Of a stretch of 64,000 nt of DNA, positions 1-12,779 are shown piece by piece; position 1 is the stretch's first letter; every line of letters begins with the position of its first letter. Source of the stretch: Bolinopsis microptera (taxonomy: Eukaryota > Ctenophora > Tentaculata > Lobata > Bolinopsidae); the NCBI RefSeq assembly GCF_026151205.1, contig NC_087077.1, forward strand, positions 4,030,001-4,094,000, in the 5' to 3' direction. A program made the position numbers and the translations under genes. The notes under the pieces were generated by a model. That model searched no databases and was not told the DNA's origin. It was given only the letters and a program-made list of their open reading frames with translations.

Positions 1-905
1 CATAATTTGTTTCATATTCATTTACGTGAAAAGTTTGACATCAATCAGTTTAATCGAATAAATTGTATTATTATCAATATTATAATTAATTGATAATTAA
101 TACTACAATTAGCCGATAAAATAGGCACATTATAATATAAAGAGGACTAACCGGAATCGTAACGGCTGAGATTTGGGCACCTGCAGTGAATGGGGCTGTC
201 GGGGAGCGCATTATCTCGACCTGATCTGAAATAGTGGAAGCCTATTAAAATTCAATATACGCCATTAATGACTTTCTGATATCAACTGACAATGTAAGGA
301 ACTAAAGTTTTGGATAGTAGTAAGGGATAACAATATGTCAAGCAGTAAAATATTGTCTCTGAAAATAGCCAGTTTAATCAATTGACAGATTAGCAACTAA
401 ATACTAGAGAATTTATTGTCGCTATTTTTTTGACAGCGAAATTTCATTGGCTTATAAAAATGCATGAGTGATGGCAAATTGCCAAGTCACCGCACCACTT
501 TCTGGTGAAGGGAATTGCTGAATTTGATTAATACCTTAATGACAACTGGCTCATTTCAGACAAATTGTTTTATTGGTAACATTTATCACAACTCAATTTG
601 AAGATTGATTAAGAATCTGTCAACTCAGAAACTTCTTAATCTTATGATCTTGATCTTCGTAAGTGAGCTAAAATCGATGAAAATAAGACTAATGCTAGGT
701 CGGTTCCTAACCAATGGTTGATTGATTATTCTGAAGAACGCAACTCGACTGCCATACACTAAAGAAGCCGGCACTGTTACTGTTGAAGACACACCAGTGC
801 AGTGAAGACAGTGATTTTACTAACTCTGGCGCGATTATATCTACCAACACTTGCTCGTGTGCTGTCTGCACGAGCTTCTAATCAGACCAGAGATAATATG
901 GCGGA
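1..905. other. Non-coding stretch, one weak exon candidate
   Basis: AT-rich DNA without a recognisable gene. The only item that stands out is a possible minus-strand exon at 225-152, listed separately. No RNA gene or transposon end was recognised. Confidence 0.5.
152..225 (-). CDS. Candidate internal exon, unknown protein
   Basis: On the minus strand a good acceptor (cactatttcag, ending at 226) precedes 74 nt that stay open in a frame encoding QVEIMRSPTAPFTAGAQISA and a few more residues, then a donor-like gttagt. The GC content is higher than in the flanks. I do not recognise the peptide and no neighbouring exon was found inside the window; the gene would continue beyond the left edge. This may be chance. 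Confidence 0.2.
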
Positions 906-1340
906 GCACAATATCACGACAATATCACGACAGTACCAGAACAATACCAGGACAATACCAGGACAATACCAGTCCGACAATACCAGGACAATACCACGAC
1001 AATTATACCAGGACAATACCAGGACAATACCAGGACAATACCACGACAATTATACCAGGACAATACCAGGACAATACCAGGACAATACCAGGTCGATACC
1101 AGTCCGACAATACCAGGACAATACCAGGACAATTATACCAGGACAATACCAGGACAATACCAGGTCGATACCAGTCCGACAATACCAGGACAATACCAGG
1201 ACAATACCACGACAATTATACCAGGACAATACCAGGACAATACCAGGACAATACCAGGACAATATCAGGACAATCAGGACAATACCACGACAATTATACC
1301 AGGACAATACCAGGACAATACCAGGACAATATCAAGACTA
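906..1340 (+). repeat. 11-bp minisatellite (aggacaatacc)n
   Basis: About 430 bp of an 11-bp unit, aggacaatacc, with variant units (acgacaattatacc, aggtcgataccagtccgac) that themselves recur in blocks, giving a higher-order pattern. Because 11 is not a multiple of 3 and the unit lacks stops, long ORFs appear in two plus frames (802-1341 and 851-1357) and also on the minus strand. Their repetitive YQDN/TRTIPG text follows from the repeat and is not evidence of a gene. Confidence 0.9.
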
Positions 1341-4300
1341 AAATATATAGCAGATAAGATATAAAAGCGTGCGGTTGATAGTGTTTTGTTTCTAGCAGAT
1401 CGGTTTTTATATTTCCGTTTTATAATCCTGTTGATTTGTATATACCGTTTTGAAAATTTTTCAAATCTAAATCTAATATTTACTTACAGTAAAGTTGGGA
1501 GATCACGTGACTCTGGGTCCGGGCTAGGCGGTTCTTCTTTTCGTCTCTTTGACATGATCAATTGTTATAGCTAAGCGGAGAAGAGGGTTACATTTCTCGT
1601 TTGAGTCAAATATTATCAAAATTTAACTATCGGGGCTTTATCATAGTTCAAAAATATTTCAAACATTTTTAAATTTTAAGAAATGACAAATAAAGTTGGA
1701 CACAACAATTCGCCCCAAAACAAAGAAGGTAATAGAACAGTAAAAATAACAACTACGGTCCACAAGATGGGGCATGATGTCGTACTGAAGAAGAAACTTA
1801 ATTTCAACACTACAACTGTAATACATCCACTGAGGACTGAGGATTAATATCCACCACTAGAACTGGACTACTCCAGTATAATACTGGGGTTAATGTTGAA
1901 TGTTTAAAAGTTGAGGTTTACTAAAATAACACATAGCTGACAGAGTGGTTAAAAACTAGTGCTGCCTACTCAACTAATACTACTACTCAGCACTCACCAA
2001 CACTCACCAACACTCACCAACACTCACCGCTAACTAACACTCACCAACACTCACCGCTAACTAACTATTCAAGGTACGAGCTATTAACTCGGTCTTAACA
2101 ATCAGCACTTTCTCTACAGATATATCTACTATAAAAGTTAACATGAACAACTCTAATTTAAGATTAACAACAAACGATAAGATAATGGTCACGCTCACCC
2201 GAAGTAACACTTCTATTAATAATTACTGATAACGAAAGATAAGCAGGCTCGTGATTGAAATGTTTTGTTGGATTGCCAGGACAAAAACTTAGGTTTAGGT
2301 ACTTGGCATGTCCTAAGAAAATTAATTGACATAATTAGGAGTTAATTGATATTATTAGGAGTTAATGAGGCGTGGACAAGAACTGTTAACTCACTCGACC
2401 GTGAAGTAAATCACGTGGGGGATTCAATAATTTGATTAATTTTTACTATTTTGACACTACAAATCATCAATCATCGTCTACCGAGTATGAAATTACTATG
2501 ATATTGGCATTTGGTAAACAATGCAGTGCATATTTTTGTTGTTGAAATATTACATTTTTGTTGAAATATTACATCATACCCCTCTGGAATTTCTATTGGA
2601 ACGTTACATAATCGTCATTACAAATTTGGGCAACAACTGTAAGAATGGACGGTAGTGTTATTATCGAAGGGACAGTGTTAAGTGTAGCTGCGAGAACAAT
2701 TTATAGAAAGAAAATAGCTCTTTCAAAATTATACGGTGCTGTAATATGATCTAGATATTTTGCACACATGTACATTTTATAATATCATGTACTCACTTTG
2801 AGCGATAAGAAGAGTAGTGGCGAGGAATTTGAAAATATTTGTCATAAATATTGGCCGAGGAAACAAACAGTGACCCGAAGTAAGAACACTAGAACATGTT
2901 TACCCTGGGACACTTGTTCAGTTCAGTTCGATAACTGGACATAATTAGATCTTCACACAAAAACCAATTCTGGCAATGTTCCGGTTCCGGCCAAAGTAAC
3001 AAGTTCCGGTCAAGTGCCAGGTTGATGCTGCATTGTTGGAGATAAAACTGCTCACGTTAAAACTCTGATAAAATACCCAGAAAACTGATAAAACAGATGA
3101 TGAAACAATTGATTAAACTCGTATGTGAGCAAGAGCGAATCGCATACGTAATCTGTTGTGATATATTTCCATTCGTAATATCTATTTTTAGATAGTATCT
3201 AGTATTCTAGTACGGATATAGTAAACAGCACTGATATAACAACGTTATAGTCTCAAGACACGAATTTGAGAAGCTTCCAAAGTGGGAACGGAAAACACAA
3301 ATGTTGCCCTAATTACAAATCATATTAAGAGGCCCATCCAAAACGTCAAGATCTTGTAAATTTCCGATTTGAACTGATGCTGTTTGACAGATTTTAAATA
3401 CAGCTGCCGGCTAGAATTGGTTGACAAAGTCAAAGAGAATAAGTAACAAAAGTGATTAAGTGTTAGAGACAGCAGTCTGTAGCAGAGGACGGAGGGGGAG
3501 AGGAGTATCCTGGTAATTGGAAACAGTCAGAGAGAGCGGTGGTGCGTCAAAGAGGCAACAACTGACTCAAAGTAAAGGACTCTAACACAACAAGTATATT
3601 CAACCAGCTAGAGATCGCATACAAATATCAACTGATAAAGAATCTAAACCACTAGCATATACGGGGTGGATTCTGAGGTTTTGATTGGTTGACTGGGGCA
3701 GAATGAGGCATTCTCATTGGCTGAGAGCTGCTTCGTGTCCCGAGCGTCCCCCAGTCTAGAGCTAATTGTATCTAGCCAGTCAGCTCTGAAAGAATATTGT
3801 TGATTTGTGTTACTGGAGCCAGCATCCAATCAGAAGCGTCCGGGAGTGACCCGACCAATGAAAGAGCTCAGAAGTGAGCACGTGACCCACAATGTGTAAT
3901 ATCGCTGCCGGACAGTCTGAGGAGTGATAGTTGGGACCCTACATGAATCATAATGTGATAATCATTACAAATAGCACGACAGAGCAGCAGGCTGATTAGC
4001 AGTACCTGTCTCACACACGGTACAACATTTCTAACCAGCACAACAAGTAACCTACACTGAACTGATAAAGGCCAACTGCTGGGGTCTCTTTTATGTAATT
4101 TGATTACAGTGCTAGGTGGTGATATCTCATTGTCGTCATAACACACTAGCTCAGTGTACGGTAAGAAAATCTTATAAACATCTTGAAATGGGCACTAAAC
4201 TGAAACAATTCGGTAAGCTTATGCTTTCACAAACTTAAGTAACAAAGTAACATTATAACAGTGTTGATGGTGTCCTTGGCAGATATTAAATTTTGTATGT

Positions 4301-4649
4301 GATTCTGTAATGTTGAGAATGTTGAAGCCATAATTATCAAGCGTTGGTATGTAAGTTGTGACAATAGTTTTTCAACGAACAATTCAATCTAAAAATTTAA
4401 TGTGGAAAAAGAACTTTATATTGTAATAGTTAATTACAACTAATCTAGGAGAGCAACTTTATGATGTCTCTTGTGAACGGTTACGAACTGTAAATACAGA
4501 GAATAATCGGTCAGATTCGGTGAGATTTATAAAGCAATGAGCGGAGCTAGCTATACGACGGTACGGCTCAATCAAAACTAAGGAGTTGTTGTTTTAGTCA
4601 TAATGTAAAAAGAAAAGAGACGAAGAAAGACTAGTGCGGCTCTAACTGC
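1341..4649. other. Non-coding stretch, no gene recognised
   Basis: AT-rich sequence with short chance ORFs only. Contains a small tandem repeat at 1987-2063 (unit cactcaccaa, interrupted by gctaacta), near-direct repeats at 2328-2362 (gacataattaggagttaatt) and scattered CACGTG palindromes (2412, 3879). The ORFs at 3644-3829 and 3868-4146 (minus) show no recognisable domain. Confidence 0.5.
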
Positions 4650-4816
4650 GGCTCAAGATGTACAGTACTTGAGATTCGGCTCAAGATGTACAGTACTTGA
4701 GATTCGGCTCAAGATGTACAGTACTTGAGATTCGGCTCAAGATGTACAGTACTTGAGATTCGGCTCAAGATGTACAGTACTTGAGATTCGGCTCAAGATG
4801 TACAGTACTTGAGATT
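4650..4816 (+). repeat. 28-bp tandem repeat, six copies
   Basis: Unit begins ggctcaagatgtacagtact and recurs at 4650, 4678, 4706, 4734, 4762 and 4790 with essentially no divergence, implying recent expansion. Each unit contains the palindrome tgtaca. No coding association is visible. Confidence 0.93.
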
Positions 4817-6981
4817 GAAATATCCGCTGCACTGTGAGTAAGAGATTATGAGCTAGACAACTGTTGGAAACTCTAGACTCGACTGAAGGCTAAGGAGGAG
4901 GAGGAGGAGGAGTGCCTGGTACCCTGGTACTAACTACCACTCTATTGAGTATTGAGGCGCACTCGACAGAACTGTGAATATTTATATAGCTGGAAACGAT
5001 CATAAGCAACAGTAAGATGTAACAGAACTGCTGCAAGCTGGCTCACTCTCTTTCCTAAATACAACAACTGAAAAATTATAAAACTCTACTGATTAAAGTT
5101 TTCGAACTAAAAAGAAGTGACAAAAACAACAATCGCAGCTCTAAACCTCTAAAAACCCCCACATTGGTTTAGCGTAGACAGAAGTACAAGAGATGTCACG
5201 TGACAGCAGTACAAGAGATGTCACGTATTGTCGCAAGCTAATTGACGTGAGCACTTCTGACATGCAACAGGGGTCTCAGTCACTGTGCGTGTACTAACTT
5301 ACTGCCATACGTAGCATTTATAAATAAACAGTCAAGTATGTGCGAAGTTGCGCTTCGTGTCAGACTCCTAAAGTGTGTCTAACAAACAATGGAAAAGTTG
5401 GTGACATTTAAAACTTGAAAGGCTGGAAGTGCGTAGGGAGTCGATGTAGGTCACAAATAAGCCACAAAACTAATAAACAAAGCTACTGTCTAGAGTAGCT
5501 AAAATAGCTTGTCAAAGGCTGTTTTTAAACTTCTGTCACAGAAATAGCTTGTCAACAAAACTTATGATATTATGAAGGATGCTAATAAAAGGTCTACTAT
5601 TTGTGAAGTGTTGTCATTGGTCGAGATGTCGTGATGTCGGGCAGATTGAATTTTTTAAACGACGGTCTCGAATTTTCGAGGGGTTTAACCTGAAACGATT
5701 AAAATCGAGCATCTGAATCGATTACGAATGCACGAGATAACGAATTGAACGATTTATTCGATCAAAGTTTAAATAAGTTGTAGACCCGTCTAGCATATAA
5801 TAAACAGTTAAGACTAAGTGGACATAAACATAATAAATTTAAGCAAGAGATAACAAAATAATAGTGATCAATAACAGAATCTTGCGTAACTTATCGAGGT
5901 CGAGACAATAAATATAAGTTAATGTGTAGGCGGATTTGTTTCAGCACTACAAGTCAAGTCTAAAAATAATTTCACCGGAGTCTGCAAGTCGGGGAGGGTT
6001 CTAGAAGAAGCAATGACGAACCATCATCCAGCTCTCAAATAATAAGGCCACCTAATTAGTGGGATCCAACCAAAAACCAACAAACCTGTAATACCAGAAC
6101 TAGCAGCCACCAATCTAGGTCACGTGATGCCCATATAAGGAGTGCCCCAGCAGAACTAGCAGCCACAGATCTGCTTTTAATGTACAACCCTTTATTTTCA
6201 GGCTATAAAATAATACAGGTAGTCGTTCAAGTACCGGGCTGCTCGTTTTTATGTTATCGCATAATCAGTCTGTGTGAGGTAACTCGGGGGGCAGGTCACA
6301 GTTATTACAAATTAGCCAACAAATCTCCAGGATAACTTGAATAATTGGTTAACTTAGAAAGAGTGTATAATTACAGGGGGTAAAGATGACGGCTGAGCAC
6401 GCTGTACAAGTGCTGCTAGTAAAGGCAGGCCCGTGTTATTGAGCCATTTACTTGAAGTGCGTGCTAGGCGTGACAACAAACAAGTCAGCAATACGAGTCC
6501 GGCTATTAAATTTCATTATCCAATCTGGCATGGTTGCATCATCGGAGATTATAAGAAAATTCGCGATAAAAGTAGGGCTTCAAATGAATTGCTACTCAGG
6601 GAGGAATATTGAGGGGCCTCGCTGGCACCGCTCCAAAAGTAGTCTGTTAATGGCCGCATAACACGATGACAGCCGATATGACAACGTTACTACAGACGGT
6701 TTTCTATGATAACCGTATCAAGAGTCAGATAACCATGATATTCGGGTTTTAGCGATGACCTTATCATATTCAATATTCACATTTGACAAGGAGCTAAGTA
6801 CAATGAATTATATAGAAAAAGGAAACCTGTAATGAGGTCGGATATTAAAAGGTAAAGAGGGCACAAACAAAACCCTAGAAAACTCGTACGATGTGTGTTT
6901 GTGACAGAGAAAGAAACCTGAAAATAGTAAAGATCAGGAGATTTTGGATAAGGATAGGACTCAGCGAGGGAGATGTAGAAC
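4817..6981. other. Non-coding stretch, small duplications only
   Basis: No gene recognised. Holds a (gga)n run near 4892-4910, a direct duplication around 5182-5225 (acaagagatgtcacgt twice), and CACGTG sites at about 5199, 5220 and 6121. The 69-aa ORF at 6452-6661 has no recognisable features. Confidence 0.5.
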
Positions 6982-8128
6982 GTGTAGTTATGTAACTTAT
7001 AACACAGGACTCTAGAGAGTGTAGTTATGTAACTTATAACACAGGACTCTAGAAAGTGTAGTTATGTAACTTATAACACAGGACTCTAGAGAGTGTAGTT
7101 ATGTAACTTATAACACAGGACTCTAGAAAGTGTAGTTATGTAACTTATAACACAGGACTCTAGAGAGTGTAGTTATGTAACGTATAACACAGGACTCTAG
7201 AAAGTGTAGTTATGTAACGTATAACACAGGACTCTAGAGAGTGTAGTTATGTAACGTATAACACAGGACTCTAGAAAGTGTAGTTATGTAACTTATAACA
7301 CAGGACTCTAGAAAGTGTAGTTATGTAACTTATAACACATGACTCTAGAAAGTGTAGTTATGTAACGTATAACACAGGACTCTAGAAAGTGTAGTTATGT
7401 AACTTATAACACAGGACTCTAGAAAGTGTAGTTATGTAACTTATAACACAGGACTCTAGAAAGTGTAGTTATGTAACTTATAACACAGGACTCTAGAGAG
7501 TGTAGTTATGTAACTTATAACACAGGACTCTAGAAAGTGTAGTTATGTAACTTATAACACAGGACTCTAGAAAGTGTAGTTATGTAACTTATAACACAGG
7601 ACTCTAGAAAGTGTAGTTATGTAACGTATAACACAGGACTCTAGAAAGTGTAGCTATGTAACTTATAACACAGGACTCTAGAAAGTGTAGTTATGTAACT
7701 TATAACACAGGACTCTAGAAAGTGTAGTTATGTAACTTATAACACAGGACTCTAGAAAGTGTAGTTATGTAACTTATAACACAGGACTCTAGAAAGTGTA
7801 GTTATGTAACGTATAACACAGGACTCTAGAGAGTGTAGTTATGTAACTTATAACACAGGACTCTAGAAAGTGTAGTTATGTAACTTATAACACAGGACTC
7901 TAGAAAGTGTAGTTATGTAACTTATAACACAGGACTCTAGAATGTGTAGTTATGTAACTTATAACACAGGACTCTAGAGAGTGTAGTTATGTAACTTATA
8001 ACACAGGACTCTAGAAAGTGTAGTTATGTAACTTATAACACAGGACTCTAGAAAGTGTAGTTATGTAACTTATAACACAGGACTCTAGAAAGTGTAGTTA
8101 TGTAACTTATAACACAGGACTCTAGAAA
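6982..8128 (+). repeat. 37-bp satellite array, about 31 copies
   Basis: Unit gtgtagttatgtaacttata followed by acacaggactctagaaa or ...gaga. Units start every 37 bp from 6982. Early units alternate between tctagaga and tctagaaa endings, giving a 74-bp dimer (higher-order unit); later units are mostly the aaa type. A second variant (aacgtata instead of aacttata) occurs in clusters. Divergence is limited to single bases, so expansion or homogenisation is recent. There are no unique spacers between units, so it is not a CRISPR array. Confidence 0.95.
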
Positions 8129-11100
8129 GGACTCTAAGAAGAACATGATATAAATATGCACTGTCTTCCCGGCTGGTTCAGTGTCTAGGATGATGTGGGT
8201 AAGTAATGAGAGAGAGAGAGAGAGAGAGAGAGTGTGAGACCCTACACATGCAGGCCAAACTATCAGGCCACTATATATAAAGCAGGGTTACAGGAGGTTA
8301 CCAGGTTCGTTACAAAAGTTACAACAACTGACCAGTTAGGATACATTAGTTTTTAAAGTCGGGACATGTCAACAAGTTGCTGTGTTGTTTGTGGGGCCGT
8401 GGGAATGTTCCCACAATCTTCCAATAGTTCCCACTATGTTCCCACAATGTTACAGAATGGGAACCAGACGTCCTTGAAGGGTTCCTTGTTGTGTTCTGTG
8501 CTAAAACTAAACCCATAAACATGAGGTACACCCCGCGATGCTCGTACCAGGGAGCGGGATACCCTTTATTTAGCTGTACTTTATTTAAAGACGGGCTGAA
8601 TATAAATGTGCTAGTGGGGGGCTACTACCCTAGCGCTTGGGTTAAAGCAGTAACCTGTCTGAAGCTGTAGATCTTGTTAAATTCACTGCAAGTGGGGAGC
8701 CAGAAAGACACTTGAACCTGTCGGTAAGAAGGAAGCTGCTACAATTGTTGCTAGCTCTCATGACAAGTGTGCCCATTACCAGAGACACGAGATAGAAGTG
8801 CCCACCAGAGGAGCCCTATTTGGTAGGATCTGTCAAGTTTGGTGTCCAATCTGCGACTAAAATGAGGGGAGGATCAGAATTACATATATTTTTGAGGCTT
8901 GACCATCGTACCAACGTCGTACAAGCATAGTACTATATCTTATATTAGCTGTCACCTATTTTACAGTCAGCCAGTGAATCGTTATAAGAATAAGAGTAGT
9001 TAGTTAGAGCAATTAACACTAGTCTCGAAAGGTTTAATAGCCGTTGTTTAACCGTTCAATAGCCGTTATTTAACAGATTGAAGAGTTATTTAACCGATTG
9101 AAGAGTTGTTAAACAGATTGAAGAGTCAAGAAACTGGTCTATTACTGCTGACTAACTACCACAAGCACAAACCAGAGCCAGGAGAGAGATAGAAAGCCGG
9201 AACCAACGCAACAAAAGGACTACTACGAATAACTGAACAGTTTTAGTATCATGTCTTTTTTGTTCGGAGCGACTACTATTTCTCGGAATTGCAAAAGTAT
9301 GTGCTGTAATGCCTACAGCTCGGTGGCAGAGTCTGCTGTGCTATTCTTAGATCACGTGTTTCGTTAAGGCTTCACATATTTCTAACAGTACGCGATATCT
9401 CGGAGCATATATTATCGGCATGACCGTATCTAGATATGAATATCTAGAGTATCTAGATATGAATGATGATGAAGTAAGGGATATATGGGTTTATAGGTTG
9501 AGTGGGATACGAGGAATTTGCTGACAGACAGGAATTTGACAGGAATTTGGGATATGATGCAGGCATGTGAAATTAAAACAATTCCTTTAGTTTAACTATT
9601 TATGAACTTCGTATAGTATCACGACAGTCACGTATAGTGTCACGACAGGCACGTACCGTAAAGCTTAATAGGAAACGAGGTAATATGAGATGTTTTAAAA
9701 TAGGAGCATGAGGTAAATATTGAGCTATTTTGATTTAACATTGAGCTGTGGACTACTTGGAGACGTTAGGAGAGACGGCGAGGCGAGGTTACTTTAACTG
9801 CTGTCAAGTGTCAGGTATAGCAACAGGTATAGCTATGCCGTAATCACCTTACCATATCAAATATCACGTAAGTGAAAATAATGAGCCTCCTTTTAAAAAT
9901 CAAAACCTAAAAATTGCACATTACATATTGACAAAATCATCATGCCTGTAGGTCATAGCCAAAATATGTCACTGTAGCAACACAACATTACTACATCGCC
10001 TAGCAACACAACACTACATCATTGCCGTTATTTTGGCAAGAGAGAAATCTGTATTACTAGGGCAACTGGTCAGTAAAGCAGAAAGTCTTTGGAAACGGCG
10101 GATCATTTGTAACGGTCCTGTAAAACAGGATCAGATTACTACCGGAAGAGGACTCGGTTATTATGAGATCGTGGAGAGGTTCGCTGTTTATCAGTCTCAT
10201 GATAAGATTAATGATTCTAGGGATAATATCCGGTAGTAGAGACTAGGTAGGACAAGTGAAAACATTAGTTTCACTTGTCCTACCTAGTCTCTACTACCGG
10301 ATATTATCCCTGGAATCACTCGGTTATTAGTTTAATGATTACTGTGGTAAGATTACCAAAACAACAACTCTGGTAACATATTCTAGATGTTGTGACTAGA
10401 GCCCGTGAACTACTCTATATTTGTAGTAACTTCCAATACATCATTAGCTAAAATTATTTGTTTACTGAAATCATTTGCAGTGTTGATAGTATTTAACAAG
10501 GAGATCACGAGTTCAACACGTTAAAATACGGGTAAAAACATTTGTATCATACTTCAATTTACAGTAGAGCCTATTTATAGTTACTTGAGTAATTATGATC
10601 TTATCAGTATGATATCACCAATGTACTAGGATTGCCAGTGGCAAACTGGAGATAAACTGGAATATCCTGGTTTTATTTCTGGATATAATCACTATTACTA
10701 GTATACTAGCAAAATTCCTGCTAGATCCACCACTGGTTATAATATAGATTAGCAAGACCTCGAGCGTCCTAAATCTGAAACTAAGAATGTCGAATAAGAA
10801 AAGCAGATGCCTGTTGTGTTAAAACTCGCAGAAATGGTACGTAATTACATAAAAAGTCACTAAAAAGTTAGAACTAATCAGTGCCCATCTAGGCAACTAT
10901 ACATCTCCTCCGATCACAGACAAAATAGCGAAAATTCTAAAATGATCACGCAGATGAGATATCCCATATCCAGTATATCTCCCACATACTACAGCAGGCC
11001 CTACTGTGACCTGTTACTGGCAGTACCAGCCGCTGATCTGACTGGTACTTGACAGCTGAAATTGTAGAATGATGTGAGCTGCAGGGCTGCTGCATGACTA

Positions 11101-11129
11101 CACCCCACGTGACAACAGGCGTGAGAACC
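8129..11129. other. Non-coding stretch with microsatellite
   Basis: A (ga)12 run lies at 8208-8232. Just before it, a pyrimidine-rich acceptor-like tract (gtcttcccggctggttcag, ending 8181) is followed 17 nt later by a consensus donor-like gtaagtaa, which could bound a micro-exon or be chance. Near-repeats at 9046-9126 share a cgattgaagagtt motif, and 9611-9652 duplicates a cacgacag motif. Other than the hairpin at 10212-10318, listed separately, nothing else is recognised. Confidence 0.45.
10212..10318. repeat. Near-perfect hairpin, 50-bp arms
   Basis: Arms 10212-10261 and 10269-10318 are reverse complements with a single mismatch, separated by a 7-nt loop (acattag). In RNA this would form a stem of about 50 bp. 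Partly similar sequence (ctcggttatta) lies outside both arms, which fits a small palindromic MITE or folded-back insertion. A structured RNA such as a long pre-miRNA or siRNA hairpin is an alternative. A chance 67-aa ORF (10033-10236) runs into the left arm and is not supported. Confidence 0.93.
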
Positions 11130-11253
<124 letters not shown>

Positions 11254-11772
11254 CTGAGGAGTGAGAATCCTCCCACAGACATTATGTCTGACTCCACTCT
11301 TATCAGTTGTCACCGCATCACATGATGCTGCAAGGGCTCAAAACGCACCTAGGTCACGCTTTTGTATAGGATCTCAATTAGCAGCCAGTTGTCTCCGTTC
11401 AGAGGAGCGCTGTGAGTGGCTCTGAGAGAATGTGAGTTGCGATGATTCCTGGAAAATGTAGTCACGACCTACAATTAGTTGGGAGCTGGGAGGAATCAGG
11501 TGATTTACAACTTGTCCACACTAAATACAACATACCCGCAAAAACATTTAATTTGAGTAGAAAGACTAGAAGTTTGTAGTAGAAGACTAGAAAGTCATAT
11601 GATGGATCGGATGGGGTGATTTTTAAATTTGGCACTGCAATAATACAGTCATCACATGATAATCGGAAAGGATCCGGAACTGTGTATTTGTGCGCCTAAT
11701 CTCATTTCTAGTAGAACCTACAACCGGAAAAGTCCTATTAATAGGAAGTTGAGCGTTTGTAACAAAACCAAG

Positions 11773-12779
11773 AATCTTTAGTTTAAGGATGAAGCTTACG
11801 ATTCAGCAGAAAGTGGTTCCTTAAAATGAGATAATCAGAATCTTGAGTTTAAGGATGAAGCTTACGATTCAGCAGAAAGTGGTTCCTTAAAATGAGATAA
11901 TCAGAATCTTGAGTTTAAGGATGAAGCTTACGATTCAGCAGAAAGTGGTTCCTTAAAATGAGATAATCAGAATCTTGAGTTTAAGGATGAAGCTTACGAT
12001 TCAGCAGAAAGTGGTTCCTTAAAATGAGATAATCAGAATCTTTAGTTTAAGGATGAAGCTTACGATTCAGCAGAAAGTGGTTCCTTAAAATGAGATTATC
12101 AGAATCTTGAGTTTAAGGATGAAGCTTACGATTCAGCAGAAAGTGGTTCCTTAAAATGAGATAATCAGAATCTTGAGTTTAAGGATGAAGCTTACGATTC
12201 AGCAGAAAGTGGTTCCTTAAAATGAGATAATCAGAATCTTGAGTTTAAGGATGAAGCTTACGATTCAGCAGAAAGTGGTTCCTTAAAATGAGATAATCAG
12301 AATCTTGAGTTTAAGGATGAAGCTTACGATTCAGCGGAAAGTGGTTCCTTAAAATGAGATAATCAGAATCTTGAGTTTAAGGATGAAGCTTACGATTCAG
12401 CAGAAAGTGGTTCCTTAAAATGAGATCAGAATCTTGAGTTTAAGGATGAAGCTTACGATTCAGCGGAAAGTGGTTCCTTAAAATGAGATAATCAGAATCA
12501 GCCTTAAATTCGAGAAATCTTGAGTTTAAGGATGAAGCTTACGATTCAGCAGGAAAGTGGTTCCTTAAAATGAGATAATCAGAATCTTGAGTTTAAGGAT
12601 GAAGCTTACGATTCAGCAGAAAGTGGTTCCTTAAAATGAGATAATCAGAATCTTGAGTTTAAGGATGAAGCTTACGATTCAGCAGAAAGTGGTTCCTTAA
12701 AATGAGATGATTAGAATCTTGAGTTTAAGGATGAAGCTTACGATTCAGCGGAAAGTGGTTCCTTAAATTGAGATAATTA
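11773..12779 (+). repeat. 66-bp satellite array, about 15 copies
   Basis: Unit starts aatcttgagtttaaggatga and ends tgagataatcag; starts at 11773, 11839 and every 66 bp after that. Copies differ by a few bases (cagcag/cagcgg, ttgag/tttag). One unit near 12420 lacks six bases and one near 12500 carries an insertion containing ccttaaattcgagaaat. Stops occur in every frame of the unit, so it is unlikely to be coding. Confidence 0.95.

Noticed and set aside
802..1357. Two plus-strand ORFs (179 and 168 aa) and three minus-strand ORFs rich in YQDNTRTIPG- or SWYCPGI-like repeats
   Set aside because: They are translations of an 11-bp minisatellite that lacks stops in several frames; no unique sequence or splice context supports a protein.
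6982..8128. CRISPR-like array of 37-bp repeats
   Set aside because: Repeats are contiguous with no unique spacers, and the surrounding DNA is eukaryotic; this is a satellite.
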